Assembly (NCBI RefSeq): GCF_900115775.1
Contig: NZ_FOXS01000002.1
Span: 961,129 to 1,025,128 of the forward strand
Source: Hymenobacter arizonensis
Lineage (GTDB): Bacteria; Bacteroidota; Bacteroidia; Cytophagales; Hymenobacteraceae
Length of the DNA: 64,000 nt
Direction of reading: 5' to 3'
Under the pieces are notes generated by a model. The model was not told the origin of the DNA, did not search any database, and saw only the letters and a list, made by a program, of their open reading frames with translations. Positions 25,052 through 32,936 of the stretch are shown in pieces (within the stretch, counting starts at the first letter, position 1; each line of letters starts with the position of its first letter). The position numbers were made by a program, and so were the translations under genes.

Positions 25052-27730
25052 ATGGGGTTAGTAATAAGTGGGCCCACGGGCATTTATAGGCGTTGGCTGC
25101 CAGCGGTAAAAAGCACAGGCATTGCCATGCTTCTGACCCTGGCTGCTGTCGGCACACTTCATGCTCAAGTTCCATTTCGCCCCGCTCCGGTTAGTAAGCT
25201 AGCCCCGGCACTGCGGGCCCCGGCCGCTCAGCAGCACACCCGAACGGTGCGCGTGAGCGTGACAGACCCGGTGGCTTTTCGGCAATGGGCACAGCAGTAT
25301 CTGCGCACCGCCCGGGTTTCCCAGCCCAGTGCTTCGCCCTACACTTTGGCAGTGGGGAGCCTTCGCCCAACTACGCTGGCGCAACTGGCCGCTTGTCCAT
25401 TTGTGGCATTTGTGGACGTGGCAGACCGGCAAGCCCATCCCGAGCGGCAGCTGAGCAACTCTGATTTGTCAGTAAATGCCATTGCAACGGTGCAGGCGCG
25501 CTTCCCGCAGCTCACCGGGCAAGGCCTCACGGTTTCGGTGAAAGAGCTGGAATTCAACCCCGACGACATCGACTTTAAAGGGCGCGTGGTGAACCCTGGT
25601 GCTTTCGCAGGTCCCGCCTCAGACCATGCTACGGGCATGGCCACGCTCATAGCCGGTGCGGGCAACTCCCACCCGCAGGGCCGGGGTGTGGCGCGGGGAG
25701 CGCGCCTGGCCAGCTCCAACTTTGCCCGGCTACTGCCTGACGATGGCCAGCAGCTGACCCAAGCCGGTGTGTCGGTGCAAAACCACTCTTACGGGGTGGC
25801 CATTGAGAATTATTACGGTGTAGAAAGCCAGGAATACGACCGCCAGCTGCGGCAGTTTCCGTCGTTGCTGCATGTGTTCTCGTCCGGCAACTCGGGCACT
25901 CAAACCAGTGCAGCCGGGCCTTACGCGGGCGTTGCGGGTGTGGCCAACCTCACGGGGCAGTTCAAGATGTCGAAGAACACCCTGACCGTGGGCGCCACCG
26001 ACCCTTCGGGGCAGGTAGCCGCGCGCAGCTCACGGGGGCCGGCTTACGATGGCCGCGTGAAACCCGAGCTAGTAGCCTACGGCGAGGCCGGCTCGTCTGA
26101 GTCGGCGGCGCTGGTGTCGGGCATTAGCTTGCTCTTGCAGCAAGTGTATCGGGACCAAAACAGTGGCGCGCTGCCCACTGCAGCCTTGGTAAAAGCCGTG
26201 CTCGTCAACAGCGCCAACGACCTGGGGCGCCCGGAAGTGGACTTTGTGAGTGGCTTTGGGCAGGCCGATGCCTTGGGCGCCATCGGCACCATGCGCGACC
26301 GCCGGTTTTTTAGCGGCACTGTCACCCAGGGCAACGAGCAGGTGTTCACCATTACTGTTCCGGCTGGCCAGCAGCAGCTCAAGGCCACCTTGGTTTGGAA
26401 CGACCCCGAAGCGCCAGCCAACGCCGCCCGCGCCCTCGTCAATGACCTGGACCTGGAGCTGGTGGCGCGCAGCACCGGCCAGCGCTGGCGGCCGTGGGTG
26501 CTCAGTGCCTCGGCTCACCCCGACTCGCTGGCCTTGCCCGCCCGCCGCCGCCCCGACCACCTCAACAACGTGGAGCAGATAACGCTGGCCGTGCCCGCAG
26601 CGGGCACATACGAGCTGCGCGTGCGTGGCTTCAGCGTGCTCCAAGGCCCCCAATCCTTCAGCCTGGCCTACGAAGTAAATGCCCCGAACTTGGAGTGGGT
26701 GAGCCCGCAAAGCACCGACAACGTGCGCCCCGGCGCGGCCAACACGCTGCGCTGGGACTGGAGTGGCGCGGCCACCACGGCCCGCCTGGAATACCGCCCC
26801 ATTGGCCAAAACCAGTGGCGCTTGGTTGAGCCTGCGGTGCCGCTAACCCAAAACCGCTACGCCTGGACCACGCCCGATACCACGGCCCTCGCCCAGCTGC
26901 GCTTGGTGACCGGTAACCGCACTTTTGTGTCCGACACCTTTGCGCTGGTGCAGGCGCCACCCCTGCAAGTGGGCTACACTTGCACCGATGGCGGCACGCT
27001 GCTGCATTGGGCGCAGGTGCCCGGCGTGGGTCAATACCAGGTATATCAGCTTGGGGCTACTGCGCTCGAGCCCTTCGTGCTCACCGCCGATACGGCACTG
27101 CTGCTCAGCCCCGCCCAAATGGCTAACCGCTACTATGCCATGGCCCCGGTGGTGCAGGGCCAGGTGGCAAGCCCCAGCACTACCATCGATTTTAGTACCC
27201 AGGGCACGGCGTGTTATTTCCGCTCGTTTCGGCCGCGGCAGTTCGTGACCGATTCGGTGGCGTTCGACCTGGAGCTGGGCACTGCCTTTCAGCTGAAGTC
27301 CGTGACGCTGGAGCGGCGGGCCTCGGGCGGGTACCAGGGCGTGCAGACCATTGCGCCGGTCACGCAACTGGCCATGCTGCTAACCGACCAGCTCCCCGAA
27401 CCCAGCCGCTACCATTACCGGGTGCGGTTGGAAACCACCAGCGGGCAGGTGTTTTTAAGTCAGGAAGAGGAGGTGGACTACGTTGGCCCCGACGACCTGC
27501 TCGTGTTCCCGAACCCAGCCGAAGCCGGCACCAGCCTAAGCGTGATTTCGGGCAGCCAGGATGAGATACTGATGCAGCTGTACGATGCCTTGGGCCGTTT
27601 CCAGCGCGCCGGAACCGCCAATGGAGCCATCAACAGCATCGACACCAGCGGCTTGCGCCCGGGCGTGTACCTCCTGCGAGTGCAGGCCAAAGATGGCCCG
27701 ACGACCACGCGGCGTATCGTGCTTATGTAA
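25052..27730 (+). CDS. Secreted S8 (subtilisin-like) protein with T9SS type A sorting domain
   Basis: An 892-residue protein. A signal peptide ends near AAVGTLHAQ (residue 39). The subtilisin fold shows the His in SDHATGMATLIAGAG (His192), the oxyanion Asn in VFSSGNSG and the Ser in GSSESAALVSG (near 347). The strand that normally ends with the catalytic Asp reads LTVSVKELEFNPDDIDFKGR, with Lys-Glu at the Asp-Thr place, so the Asp is missing or moved. A P-domain-like region and fibronectin-like parts follow, then a sorting domain starting FPNPAEAGTSLSV and ending GVYLLRVQ...TTRRIVLM. Likely surface-attached or secreted. A bidirectional terminator separates it from the convergent M57 gene. Confidence 0.88.
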   Translation: MGLVISGPTGIYRRWLPAVKSTGIAMLLTLAAVGTLHAQVPFRPAPVSKLAPALRAPAAQQHTRTVRVSVTDPVAFRQWAQQYLRTARVSQPSASPYTLAVGSLRPTTLAQLAACPFVAFVDVADRQAHPERQLSNSDLSVNAIATVQARFPQLTGQGLTVSVKELEFNPDDIDFKGRVVNPGAFAGPASDHATGMATLIAGAGNSHPQGRGVARGARLASSNFARLLPDDGQQLTQAGVSVQNHSYGVAIENYYGVESQEYDRQLRQFPSLLHVFSSGNSGTQTSAAGPYAGVAGVANLTGQFKMSKNTLTVGATDPSGQVAARSSRGPAYDGRVKPELVAYGEAGSSESAALVSGISLLLQQVYRDQNSGALPTAALVKAVLVNSANDLGRPEVDFVSGFGQADALGAIGTMRDRRFFSGTVTQGNEQVFTITVPAGQQQLKATLVWNDPEAPANAARALVNDLDLELVARSTGQRWRPWVLSASAHPDSLALPARRRPDHLNNVEQITLAVPAAGTYELRVRGFSVLQGPQSFSLAYEVNAPNLEWVSPQSTDNVRPGAANTLRWDWSGAATTARLEYRPIGQNQWRLVEPAVPLTQNRYAWTTPDTTALAQLRLVTGNRTFVSDTFALVQAPPLQVGYTCTDGGTLLHWAQVPGVGQYQVYQLGATALEPFVLTADTALLLSPAQMANRYYAMAPVVQGQVASPSTTIDFSTQGTACYFRSFRPRQFVTDSVAFDLELGTAFQLKSVTLERRASGGYQGVQTIAPVTQLAMLLTDQLPEPSRYHYRVRLETTSGQVFLSQEEEVDYVGPDDLLVFPNPAEAGTSLSVISGSQDEILMQLYDALGRFQRAGTANGAINSIDTSGLRPGVYLLRVQAKDGPTTTRRIVLM

Positions 27731-27733
27731 GAC

Positions 27734-27790
27734 GCATGTGCAACAAAAAGCCCCGCCTCTAACAGAAGCGGGGCTTTTTGTTGCACATGC
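27734..27790. terminator. Bidirectional terminator, 23-bp perfect stem
   Basis: Arms 27734-27756 and 27768-27790 are perfectly complementary and include AAAAAGCCCCGC / GCGGGGCTTTTT, with an 11-base loop. It sits between two convergent stops (27730 and 27799) and has T-runs in both directions. Confidence 0.93.
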
Positions 27791-27798
27791 GGGAGCGG

Positions 27799-28608
27799 CT
27801 AGTACAGCGCGTTCAACGCAATTTTGTCGTTGGCATTGAAAGGCCGGTCCACGCCCGAACCGATGCAAGCGAGCATAAACGAGTTGGGGTCGGCAGCGGC
27901 GGGCGTGCCCGGAATCAGGATGGCACCCACGGTGCTGGCGCCTTCGTTGCTGGTCGAGCCACCGCAGCTGTAGCTCCGGTCCATGTAGTCGGTGTGGCGG
28001 AAGCCGATGCAGTGACCGATTTCGTGGGCCAGAATAGTGGCGATGTACGTGCTGGGATTAGCCGTGCCGATGGCCTTGGAGTTAATCAGGACTTGGTTGT
28101 GGGGATTGCCGGCGCTGGTGGGGAAGCCCGCCGACGCCAGATAGCGGGCGCTTTTGGGCGCTTGGGCCAGCGTGATTTCACCGCCAGACGTCACGCGCGT
28201 CATCTTCATCAGCAGGTTCTCGGCGTTGAAACGGCGAATGGCCTCGTCGGTCGCGGTAACATAGGCAGTGGGCAAAGCCGTGGAAACCGTCACGGTGATG
28301 GTGCGGCCCGAACCCACGTTGACCAGATTGGTGGTGCGGTACTGCTCTTCCGCGCCCACGCGCATCAGCTGGACGGGAGCGGGGTTGGCCAAGTTGTCAT
28401 TGCTGAGGAAGATGTCGCCTTCCACCACATAGCCGCCTTCAACGGCCATGGCGCCTTGGGCAGTGAAGCCCAGCTGTTTGATTTGGGCCAATACCTCCGA
28501 CGTTACCTCGTCGGATTTGGTGACTGATTCGGTTTCTTTCGAACACGAGGAAAAAGCGAGTGCCGAAGCGAGGCACAAGCCAGCACTAAGTAGTTTTCTG
28601 GTTAGCAT
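27799..28608 (-). CDS. M57 family metalloprotease lipoprotein, copy 1
   Basis: A 269-residue protein with a lipoprotein signal peptide (lipobox FSSC, Cys near residue 22). The zinc site HEIGHCIGFRHTDYMDRSYS near residue 195 defines the M57 'HEIGH' family; the third ligand is the His of FRH. Typical lead-in is RTITVTVSTALPTAYVTATD and ALNAL ends the protein. Members are found in Bacteroidota and myxobacteria and are likely surface or periplasmic proteases; substrates are unknown. It is about 60 percent similar by eye to the next gene upstream, with the same order of motifs, so the pair is a tandem duplication. Confidence 0.92.
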   Translation of the reverse strand: MLTRKLLSAGLCLASALAFSSCSKETESVTKSDEVTSEVLAQIKQLGFTAQGAMAVEGGYVVEGDIFLSNDNLANPAPVQLMRVGAEEQYRTTNLVNVGSGRTITVTVSTALPTAYVTATDEAIRRFNAENLLMKMTRVTSGGEITLAQAPKSARYLASAGFPTSAGNPHNQVLINSKAIGTANPSTYIATILAHEIGHCIGFRHTDYMDRSYSCGGSTSNEGASTVGAILIPGTPAAADPNSFMLACIGSGVDRPFNANDKIALNALY

Positions 28609-28704
28609 GAGCGTGATGAAAAAGAGTGAAAATGGTGGGATTGCAAAGCCGAGCGGCTGTACTTTTTTCGACCGCGCCGGTAGATGATTTATTAAGGATT
28701 AAGC

Positions 28705-28740
28705 TAAAAGACCCCGGCTTTGTGGGGCCGGGGTCTTTTA
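28705..28740 (-). terminator. Terminator after M57 copy 2
   Basis: Perfect 14-bp stem 28705-28718 / 28727-28740, loop of eight, flanked by A- and T-runs, 36 bases after the stop at 28776. It separates the two paralogs into independent transcription units. Confidence 0.88.
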
Positions 28741-28775
28741 TCATCAATGGGTTGCTGTGCTGGTACTGGCGTCGG

Positions 28776-29594
28776 CTAGTACACGTAGCGCAGGGCGGTT
28801 ACATCGCTCGAAGTGAACGGACGGTTTTGGCCGCTGCCTACGCAAGCCAGCATCCACGAGCCGGCGCTGGCCGTGGTGGGCGTGCCGGGGATGTGGATAG
28901 CGCCCACGGTGCTAGCGCCTTCGTTGGTGAAAGCACCGCCGCAGCTGTAGCTCCGGTCCATGTAGTCGGTGTGGCGGAAGCCGATGCAGTGACCTACTTC
29001 GTGAGCCAGGATGGTGGCGATGTAGGTGCTGGCGTTAGCCGTGCCAATGGCGCCCACGTTCACCAGAACTTGGTTGTAGGGGTTGCCGCCGGAAGGGAAG
29101 CCCGCCGAAGCCAGGTAGCTGGCGCCCGTTGGCGAAGGATTGAGCACAATGCTGCCGCCCGAGGTAACGCGGGTAAAGCGGATGAGCAGGCCCTGGGCAT
29201 TGTAGCGGCGAATGAGCTCGTCGGTAGCCGTGACGTAAGCCGAAGGCAGCGCAGTAGACACGCGAATGGAAACCGTGCGGCCCGAGCCTACGCTCACCAG
29301 GTTGCTGGTGCGGTACTGCTCCTGGTCGCCCACGCGCAGCATTTGGTAGTCGGGCTTGCTGGCCAGGTTTTCGTCGGTAATCACAATATCGCCTTCAACA
29401 AGGTAGCCGCCGTCGACGCGCTGGATGTCCTGGGTGGTGAGGCCCATGTCCTTGATTTGCGAGATTACGGTTTGGGAAATGCTAGCTTCCTGGGTTGCGG
29501 GTGCTACAGCTTCCTGCTCTTTTGAACAAGAGAAAAGTGTCAACGCCGAAGCGGAGCACAAGAAGGCGGTGGACAGTACATTTTTGATTTTCAT
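28776..29594 (-). CDS. M57 family metalloprotease lipoprotein, copy 2
   Basis: A 272-residue paralog of the preceding gene. It starts MKIKNVLSTAFLCSASALTL and has the lipobox LFSC. The zinc site is HEVGHCIGFRHTDYMDRSYS; the Cys-rich loop after it (SCGGAFTNEGAST) matches copy 1. The middle region QYRTSNLVSVGSGRTVSIRV is nearly the same, while the N-terminal 40 residues and the helix before the zinc site differ most. A start at 29654 is possible but the ATG at 29594 gives the correct signal peptide. A 387-base AT-rich region lies upstream. Confidence 0.92.
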   Translation of the reverse strand: MKIKNVLSTAFLCSASALTLFSCSKEQEAVAPATQEASISQTVISQIKDMGLTTQDIQRVDGGYLVEGDIVITDENLASKPDYQMLRVGDQEQYRTSNLVSVGSGRTVSIRVSTALPSAYVTATDELIRRYNAQGLLIRFTRVTSGGSIVLNPSPTGASYLASAGFPSGGNPYNQVLVNVGAIGTANASTYIATILAHEVGHCIGFRHTDYMDRSYSCGGAFTNEGASTVGAIHIPGTPTTASAGSWMLACVGSGQNRPFTSSDVTALRYVY

Positions 29595-29981
29595 ATGCTG
29601 TTGGTGGATTGTGTGTGGTGGTAGGTAAAGGTTTTTTTGAGAGTATGGACGCAATTAGAGGATAATTAATATGAACAACAATAGAAATTAAGTGAAACAT
29701 TAAAAATATTTCAAAGTACGCGTGTGTATGCCTATTGCTGGCTGTTGTGAATATGTTGATAATGCCGAATTGCCAAAATCTTACACCAATCTCAACAAAG
29801 TGCCAACGGTGCTGAGGCGGCGCACTGTTTAAGGTTAGGGTTTGTTTCCTTCATCAAGGCAACATTGCCTTACTTAGCAGGGCTCTAATGAGCCGGCACC
29901 CCCTAATCGATTTTCGTATCTTTGCTAGGAACCGAATTTTCGTGGAAATTTTATTTCCCTCAACTATATATTTTTTAGCTA
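29595..29981. other. AT-rich divergent intergenic region
   Basis: 387 bases between divergent M57 copy 2 and ricT. The middle (29640-29780) is clearly AT-rich relative to the genes around. It holds the ricT promoter at 29917-29924; a minus-strand promoter for the protease is expected but only weak candidates are seen. No gene is visible. Confidence 0.5.
29917..29924 (+). promoter_or_regulatory. -7 promoter element of ricT-gldH
   Basis: TATCTTTG, an exact TAnnTTTG match, 57 bases before the GTG start at 29982. Confidence 0.55.
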
Positions 29982-31763
29982 GTGGCTTGTTCATCATGTT
30001 CTTCCGGCGGGGGCTGCGGCACCAAGCCGGGCGGCTGCAAATCCAACGGGGGCTGTAGCACCGGAGGCTGCAACCGCCTCAATGTATTCGATTGGTTACA
30101 GGACGTAGAAGTCCCGGATTCCTTTGCCGGGTTTGATATCGTAGAAGTCCGCTTTAAGGGCGGCCGTAAAGAGTTTATGCGCAACGCCGAGCGCCTGCCG
30201 CTCGTGACCGGCGACGCCGTAGTAGTAGATGCCGCCGGCAGCGGCTGGCACCTGGGCCACGTGAGCCTGAAGGGCGAGTTGGTGCGCCTGCAAATGCGCA
30301 AGAAGAAAGTGCCCACCGACTCCAAGGAAATTCGCAACATTCTGCGCATTGCCACGCCCGATGATGTGGAGCGCTGGGAGGCCGTGCGCGACCTCGAGAA
30401 CGGCACCATGTTCCGGGCCCGCGCCATGGTGGGCGAGCTGCGCCTGCGCATGAAGCTGAGCGACGTGGAATACCAGGCCGACCGCACCCGCGCCCTGTTC
30501 TATTACTCGGCCGAAGACCGGGTCGACTTCCGGGAGCTGATTCGCCGCTTGGCCGACGAGTTCCGGGTGCGCGTGGAGATGCGCCAGATATCGCTGCGCC
30601 AAGAGGCCGGCCGCATTGGCGGCATTGGCGTGTGCGGCCGCGAGCTGTGCTGCTCCACTTGGCTGCAGGACTTCAAAACCGTGAGTACCACGGCCGCCCG
30701 CTACCAAAACCTGAGCCTAAACCCGCAGAAGCTGGCCGGCCAGTGCGGCCGCCTCAAGTGCTGCCTCAACTACGAGCTCGACGCCTACCTCGACGCACTC
30801 AAGGATATTCCGCAGGTGCAGCGCCCGTTGCAAACGGCTCGGGGCGAGGCATTTCTGCAGAAAACCGACATCTTCCGTCGCCGCATGTGGTTTGCCTTCA
30901 AAGGCGACAACAACTGGGTGATGCTCGACACGTCCCGCGTGCGCGAGCTGCTGGAAATGAACAAGCGCGGCGAGAAAATTGAGAGCCTGCTGCCGCCCCG
31001 CGAAGAAGAGCCCGAGCCCGAAGTGTCGGCCATTGTGGAAGGCTCGCTCGACCGCCTGGACGACAAAATCAAGTCGAGCAGCAAGCGCTCCAAGCGCAAG
31101 AAAAGCCGTGGCGAAGGCGATGCGACCGAGGCCCGCGCCCCACGCGAAAGCCGCGAGATGCGGGAACCACGCGAGCCCCGTGCTGCTGTTGCCGAGAATG
31201 GCACCGAGCCCCGCGAAACCCGTGAGCCCCGGGAAGCGCGCCCACCCCGGGAGCCCCGCGAGGGCCGGATGCCCCGCGACGGCCGCCGCCCCGCGGGCGC
31301 CCCTCCCGGCGGCCCGCGCCCACCCGAGCAAATGACCAGCCCCGGCCCCGCCGACATCGATAATCCGGTGCCCGCCCTGGGCGACGTGCCCGAGCAGCGC
31401 GGCCGCCGTGGCGCCGCCGCCCGCCCCCTAAACCGCCGCGGCGGCCGGAACCGGAGCGACGCCCCTCGCCCCGAAGGCACCGAGCCCCGGCCCGAACCGA
31501 AGGAAGGCGCTGCGCCTTCTGGCCGCAATCGCCGTCCGGAAGGCCCCCGCCGCCCCGATGCCAACGCTGCCGGTGGCCCGCCCCGCCCCGCCGCTGAAGG
31601 TGGTGCTGAACCGCGCCCCCGCCGCGAACCCGGCGAGCGCCGTGCCGAAGGCGGCGAGCGCCGCGAAGGCCGTGGCGGCCGCAGCAACCGCCGCGGTGGG
31701 CGCGGGCCAGCCGGCGAAGGCGGAGCTCCGTCGGCCCCGGCGCCTGCTCCTGCCGGCGCTTAG
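29982..31763 (+). CDS. ricT: RicT-like PSP1 domain protein with long Arg/Glu/Pro-rich tail
   Basis: A 593-residue protein. The N-terminal 30 residues are Cys/Gly-rich (CSSCSSGGGCGTKPGGC). The PSP1 core follows, with DIVEVRFKGGRKEFMRN, a basic region and the Cys-rich motif GIGVCGRELCCSTWLQDFK plus GQCGRLKCCLNYELDAY, the residues that in Bacillus RicT bind an iron-sulfur cluster with RicA and RicF. From about residue 350 the protein becomes a ~240-residue low-complexity tail rich in REPRE, RRPDG and GGR. Most PSP1 proteins end near 300 to 450. The start is a GTG; a stop codon lies two codons upstream (29976-29978), so no earlier start exists. gldH follows, as in other Bacteroidota. Confidence 0.9.
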   Translation: MACSSCSSGGGCGTKPGGCKSNGGCSTGGCNRLNVFDWLQDVEVPDSFAGFDIVEVRFKGGRKEFMRNAERLPLVTGDAVVVDAAGSGWHLGHVSLKGELVRLQMRKKKVPTDSKEIRNILRIATPDDVERWEAVRDLENGTMFRARAMVGELRLRMKLSDVEYQADRTRALFYYSAEDRVDFRELIRRLADEFRVRVEMRQISLRQEAGRIGGIGVCGRELCCSTWLQDFKTVSTTAARYQNLSLNPQKLAGQCGRLKCCLNYELDAYLDALKDIPQVQRPLQTARGEAFLQKTDIFRRRMWFAFKGDNNWVMLDTSRVRELLEMNKRGEKIESLLPPREEEPEPEVSAIVEGSLDRLDDKIKSSSKRSKRKKSRGEGDATEARAPRESREMREPREPRAAVAENGTEPRETREPREARPPREPREGRMPRDGRRPAGAPPGGPRPPEQMTSPGPADIDNPVPALGDVPEQRGRRGAAARPLNRRGGRNRSDAPRPEGTEPRPEPKEGAAPSGRNRRPEGPRRPDANAAGGPPRPAAEGGAEPRPRREPGERRAEGGERREGRGGRSNRRGGRGPAGEGGAPSAPAPAPAGA

Positions 31764-31800
31764 GCCTCGGTTTGTTTTTTAATGCCAATCAAGTAGTTAG

Positions 31801-31860
31801 CTGGCAGCGAAGTAATGCCGCCGATGGGAAACCATCGGCGTGGCATTACTTCGCTGCCAG
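31801..31860. repeat. Near-perfect hairpin with GAAA loop between ricT and gldH
   Basis: Arms 31801-31827 and 31832-31860 pair over 27 positions with only a 2-base bulge (31840-31841) and close on a GAAA tetraloop (GNRA type). Outer arm 31801-31819 pairs perfectly with 31842-31860. It lies 27 bases before the gldH ATG with no T-run, so it is probably an RNA structure or repeat element and not a plain terminator. Confidence 0.9.
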
Positions 31861-31887
31861 TTGATTATTCACCCCCGTTTACCTGCG

Positions 31888-32379
31888 ATGTACCAGCGTT
31901 TTGCACTCCGATTGACCACAGCCATCGGGCTACTGGGCCTGCTCACGGCCTGCGACCCTAACCGGGTATTTGAGCAAAACATTGACTTCCCGAACGACTC
32001 CTGGGACGTGCAGCAAAAGCCTGCCTTCACCTTTGCCATCGAGGACACGACCGCCACTTACGACGTGTACTTCAGCGTGCGGCACGCCTCGGCCTATGGG
32101 TTCTACAATCTCTACGTGAAGCATACCCTAACGGGCCCCGCGGGCCGGGTTGGGCAGCCCCTGCTGCACCAAATGCTGCTGCTGGACCCCAAAACCGGCG
32201 AGCCCAAAGGCAGCGGCACCGGCGACATCTACGACATTCAGATACTGGCCCTGCCCAACCAGCGCTTCACTAAACCCGGCGAGTACACCCTGACGCTGGA
32301 ACAATACATGCGCCAGGCTCAGCTGCCAGGCCTCATGGCCATGGGCGTGCGCGTGGCCAAGCACTCGGATAAAAAGTAA
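31888..32379 (+). CDS. gldH: Gliding motility lipoprotein GldH
   Basis: A 163-residue lipoprotein. Signal peptide MYQRFALRLTTAIGLLGLLT ends at lipobox LLTAC. Family hallmarks: CDPNRVFEQNIDFPNDSWD after the Cys, then YDVYFSVRHASAYGFYNLYVK and YTLTLEQYMRQAQLPGLMAM. GldH is needed for gliding in Flavobacterium and is found across Bacteroidota, including non-gliders. The frame begins at 31840 inside the hairpin, but the ATG at 31888 gives the signal peptide. A bidirectional terminator follows. Confidence 0.93.
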   Translation: MYQRFALRLTTAIGLLGLLTACDPNRVFEQNIDFPNDSWDVQQKPAFTFAIEDTTATYDVYFSVRHASAYGFYNLYVKHTLTGPAGRVGQPLLHQMLLLDPKTGEPKGSGTGDIYDIQILALPNQRFTKPGEYTLTLEQYMRQAQLPGLMAMGVRVAKHSDKK

Positions 32380-32387
32380 GCATTGAG

Positions 32388-32438
32388 CAGACGAAAAAAG
32401 CCGGCTTCGCATTGCGCGGAGCCGGCTTTTTTCGTCTG
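32388..32438. terminator. Bidirectional terminator between gldH and the cold-shock gene
   Basis: Perfect 19-bp stem 32388-32406 / 32420-32438 with A- and T-runs on both arms, between two convergent stops. Confidence 0.92.
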
Positions 32439-32499
32439 TATATTTTGCTTTCGCTCAGGCTGCGAGAAGGGCGGCTGCCTGTTTGGAATGGGTGGCTGC

Positions 32500-32694
32500 T
32501 TATTGCAGGCGGGTAACGTCGACGGCGTTAGGGCCTTTCTTGCCGGCTTTGATGTTGAATTGGACCCGGTCGCCTTCCTGAATTTCGTGGATGAGGCCGG
32601 TCTGGTGCACAAATATTTCTTCTTGGTTGTCGTCGGCGACGATGAAGCCAAAACCTTTGGTGTCGTCGAAAAACTTAACGGTGCCGGTAAGCAT
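32500..32694 (-). CDS. Cold-shock family protein (CspA-like)
   Basis: A 64-residue single cold-shock domain: MLTGTVKFFDDTKGFGFIVA (RNP1 KGFGFI) and EEIFVHQTGL (RNP2), ending GPNAVDVTRL. It binds single-stranded RNA and DNA. The frame is open far upstream, to 32871, but the codons before 32694 do not match the family. An exact -7 element for the minus strand (TACCTTTG, plus-strand 32796-32803) gives an mRNA leader of about 95 bases, as in many cold-shock genes whose leader controls translation. Confidence 0.95.
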   Translation of the reverse strand: MLTGTVKFFDDTKGFGFIVADDNQEEIFVHQTGLIHEIQEGDRVQFNIKAGKKGPNAVDVTRLQ

Positions 32695-32795
32695 AAGCGG
32701 TTGGAGGGGGTAAAAATGGATATGGCCTTGAACTAACGCACCTAACGAGCCGCAGGTTGGCGGCGTGCGGCCCAGGCGAGGAGTACGCAGCCGGG

Positions 32796-32803
32796 CAAAG
32801 GTA
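32796..32803 (-). promoter_or_regulatory. -7 promoter element of the cold-shock gene
   Basis: Minus strand reads TACCTTTG, an exact TAnnTTTG match, about 100 bases before the ATG at 32694. It implies a long 5' leader. Confidence 0.55.
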
Positions 32804-32936
32804 AAATTCCTGCGGCGAATGACTTCCGCACTACGGAGCAGGTTGGCTTTGGCCAGGGCAAAGGCGAACAACGGGTTGGGGCGCGCGTATAGACGAGGAG
32901 TCTATCCTTTCACCGATTCTAATTCCCGCCCCTGCC

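Noticed and set aside
30785..31687. Minus-strand Ser/Arg-rich frame opposite the ricT tail
   Set aside because: Complement of REPRE/GGR codons; no independent support.
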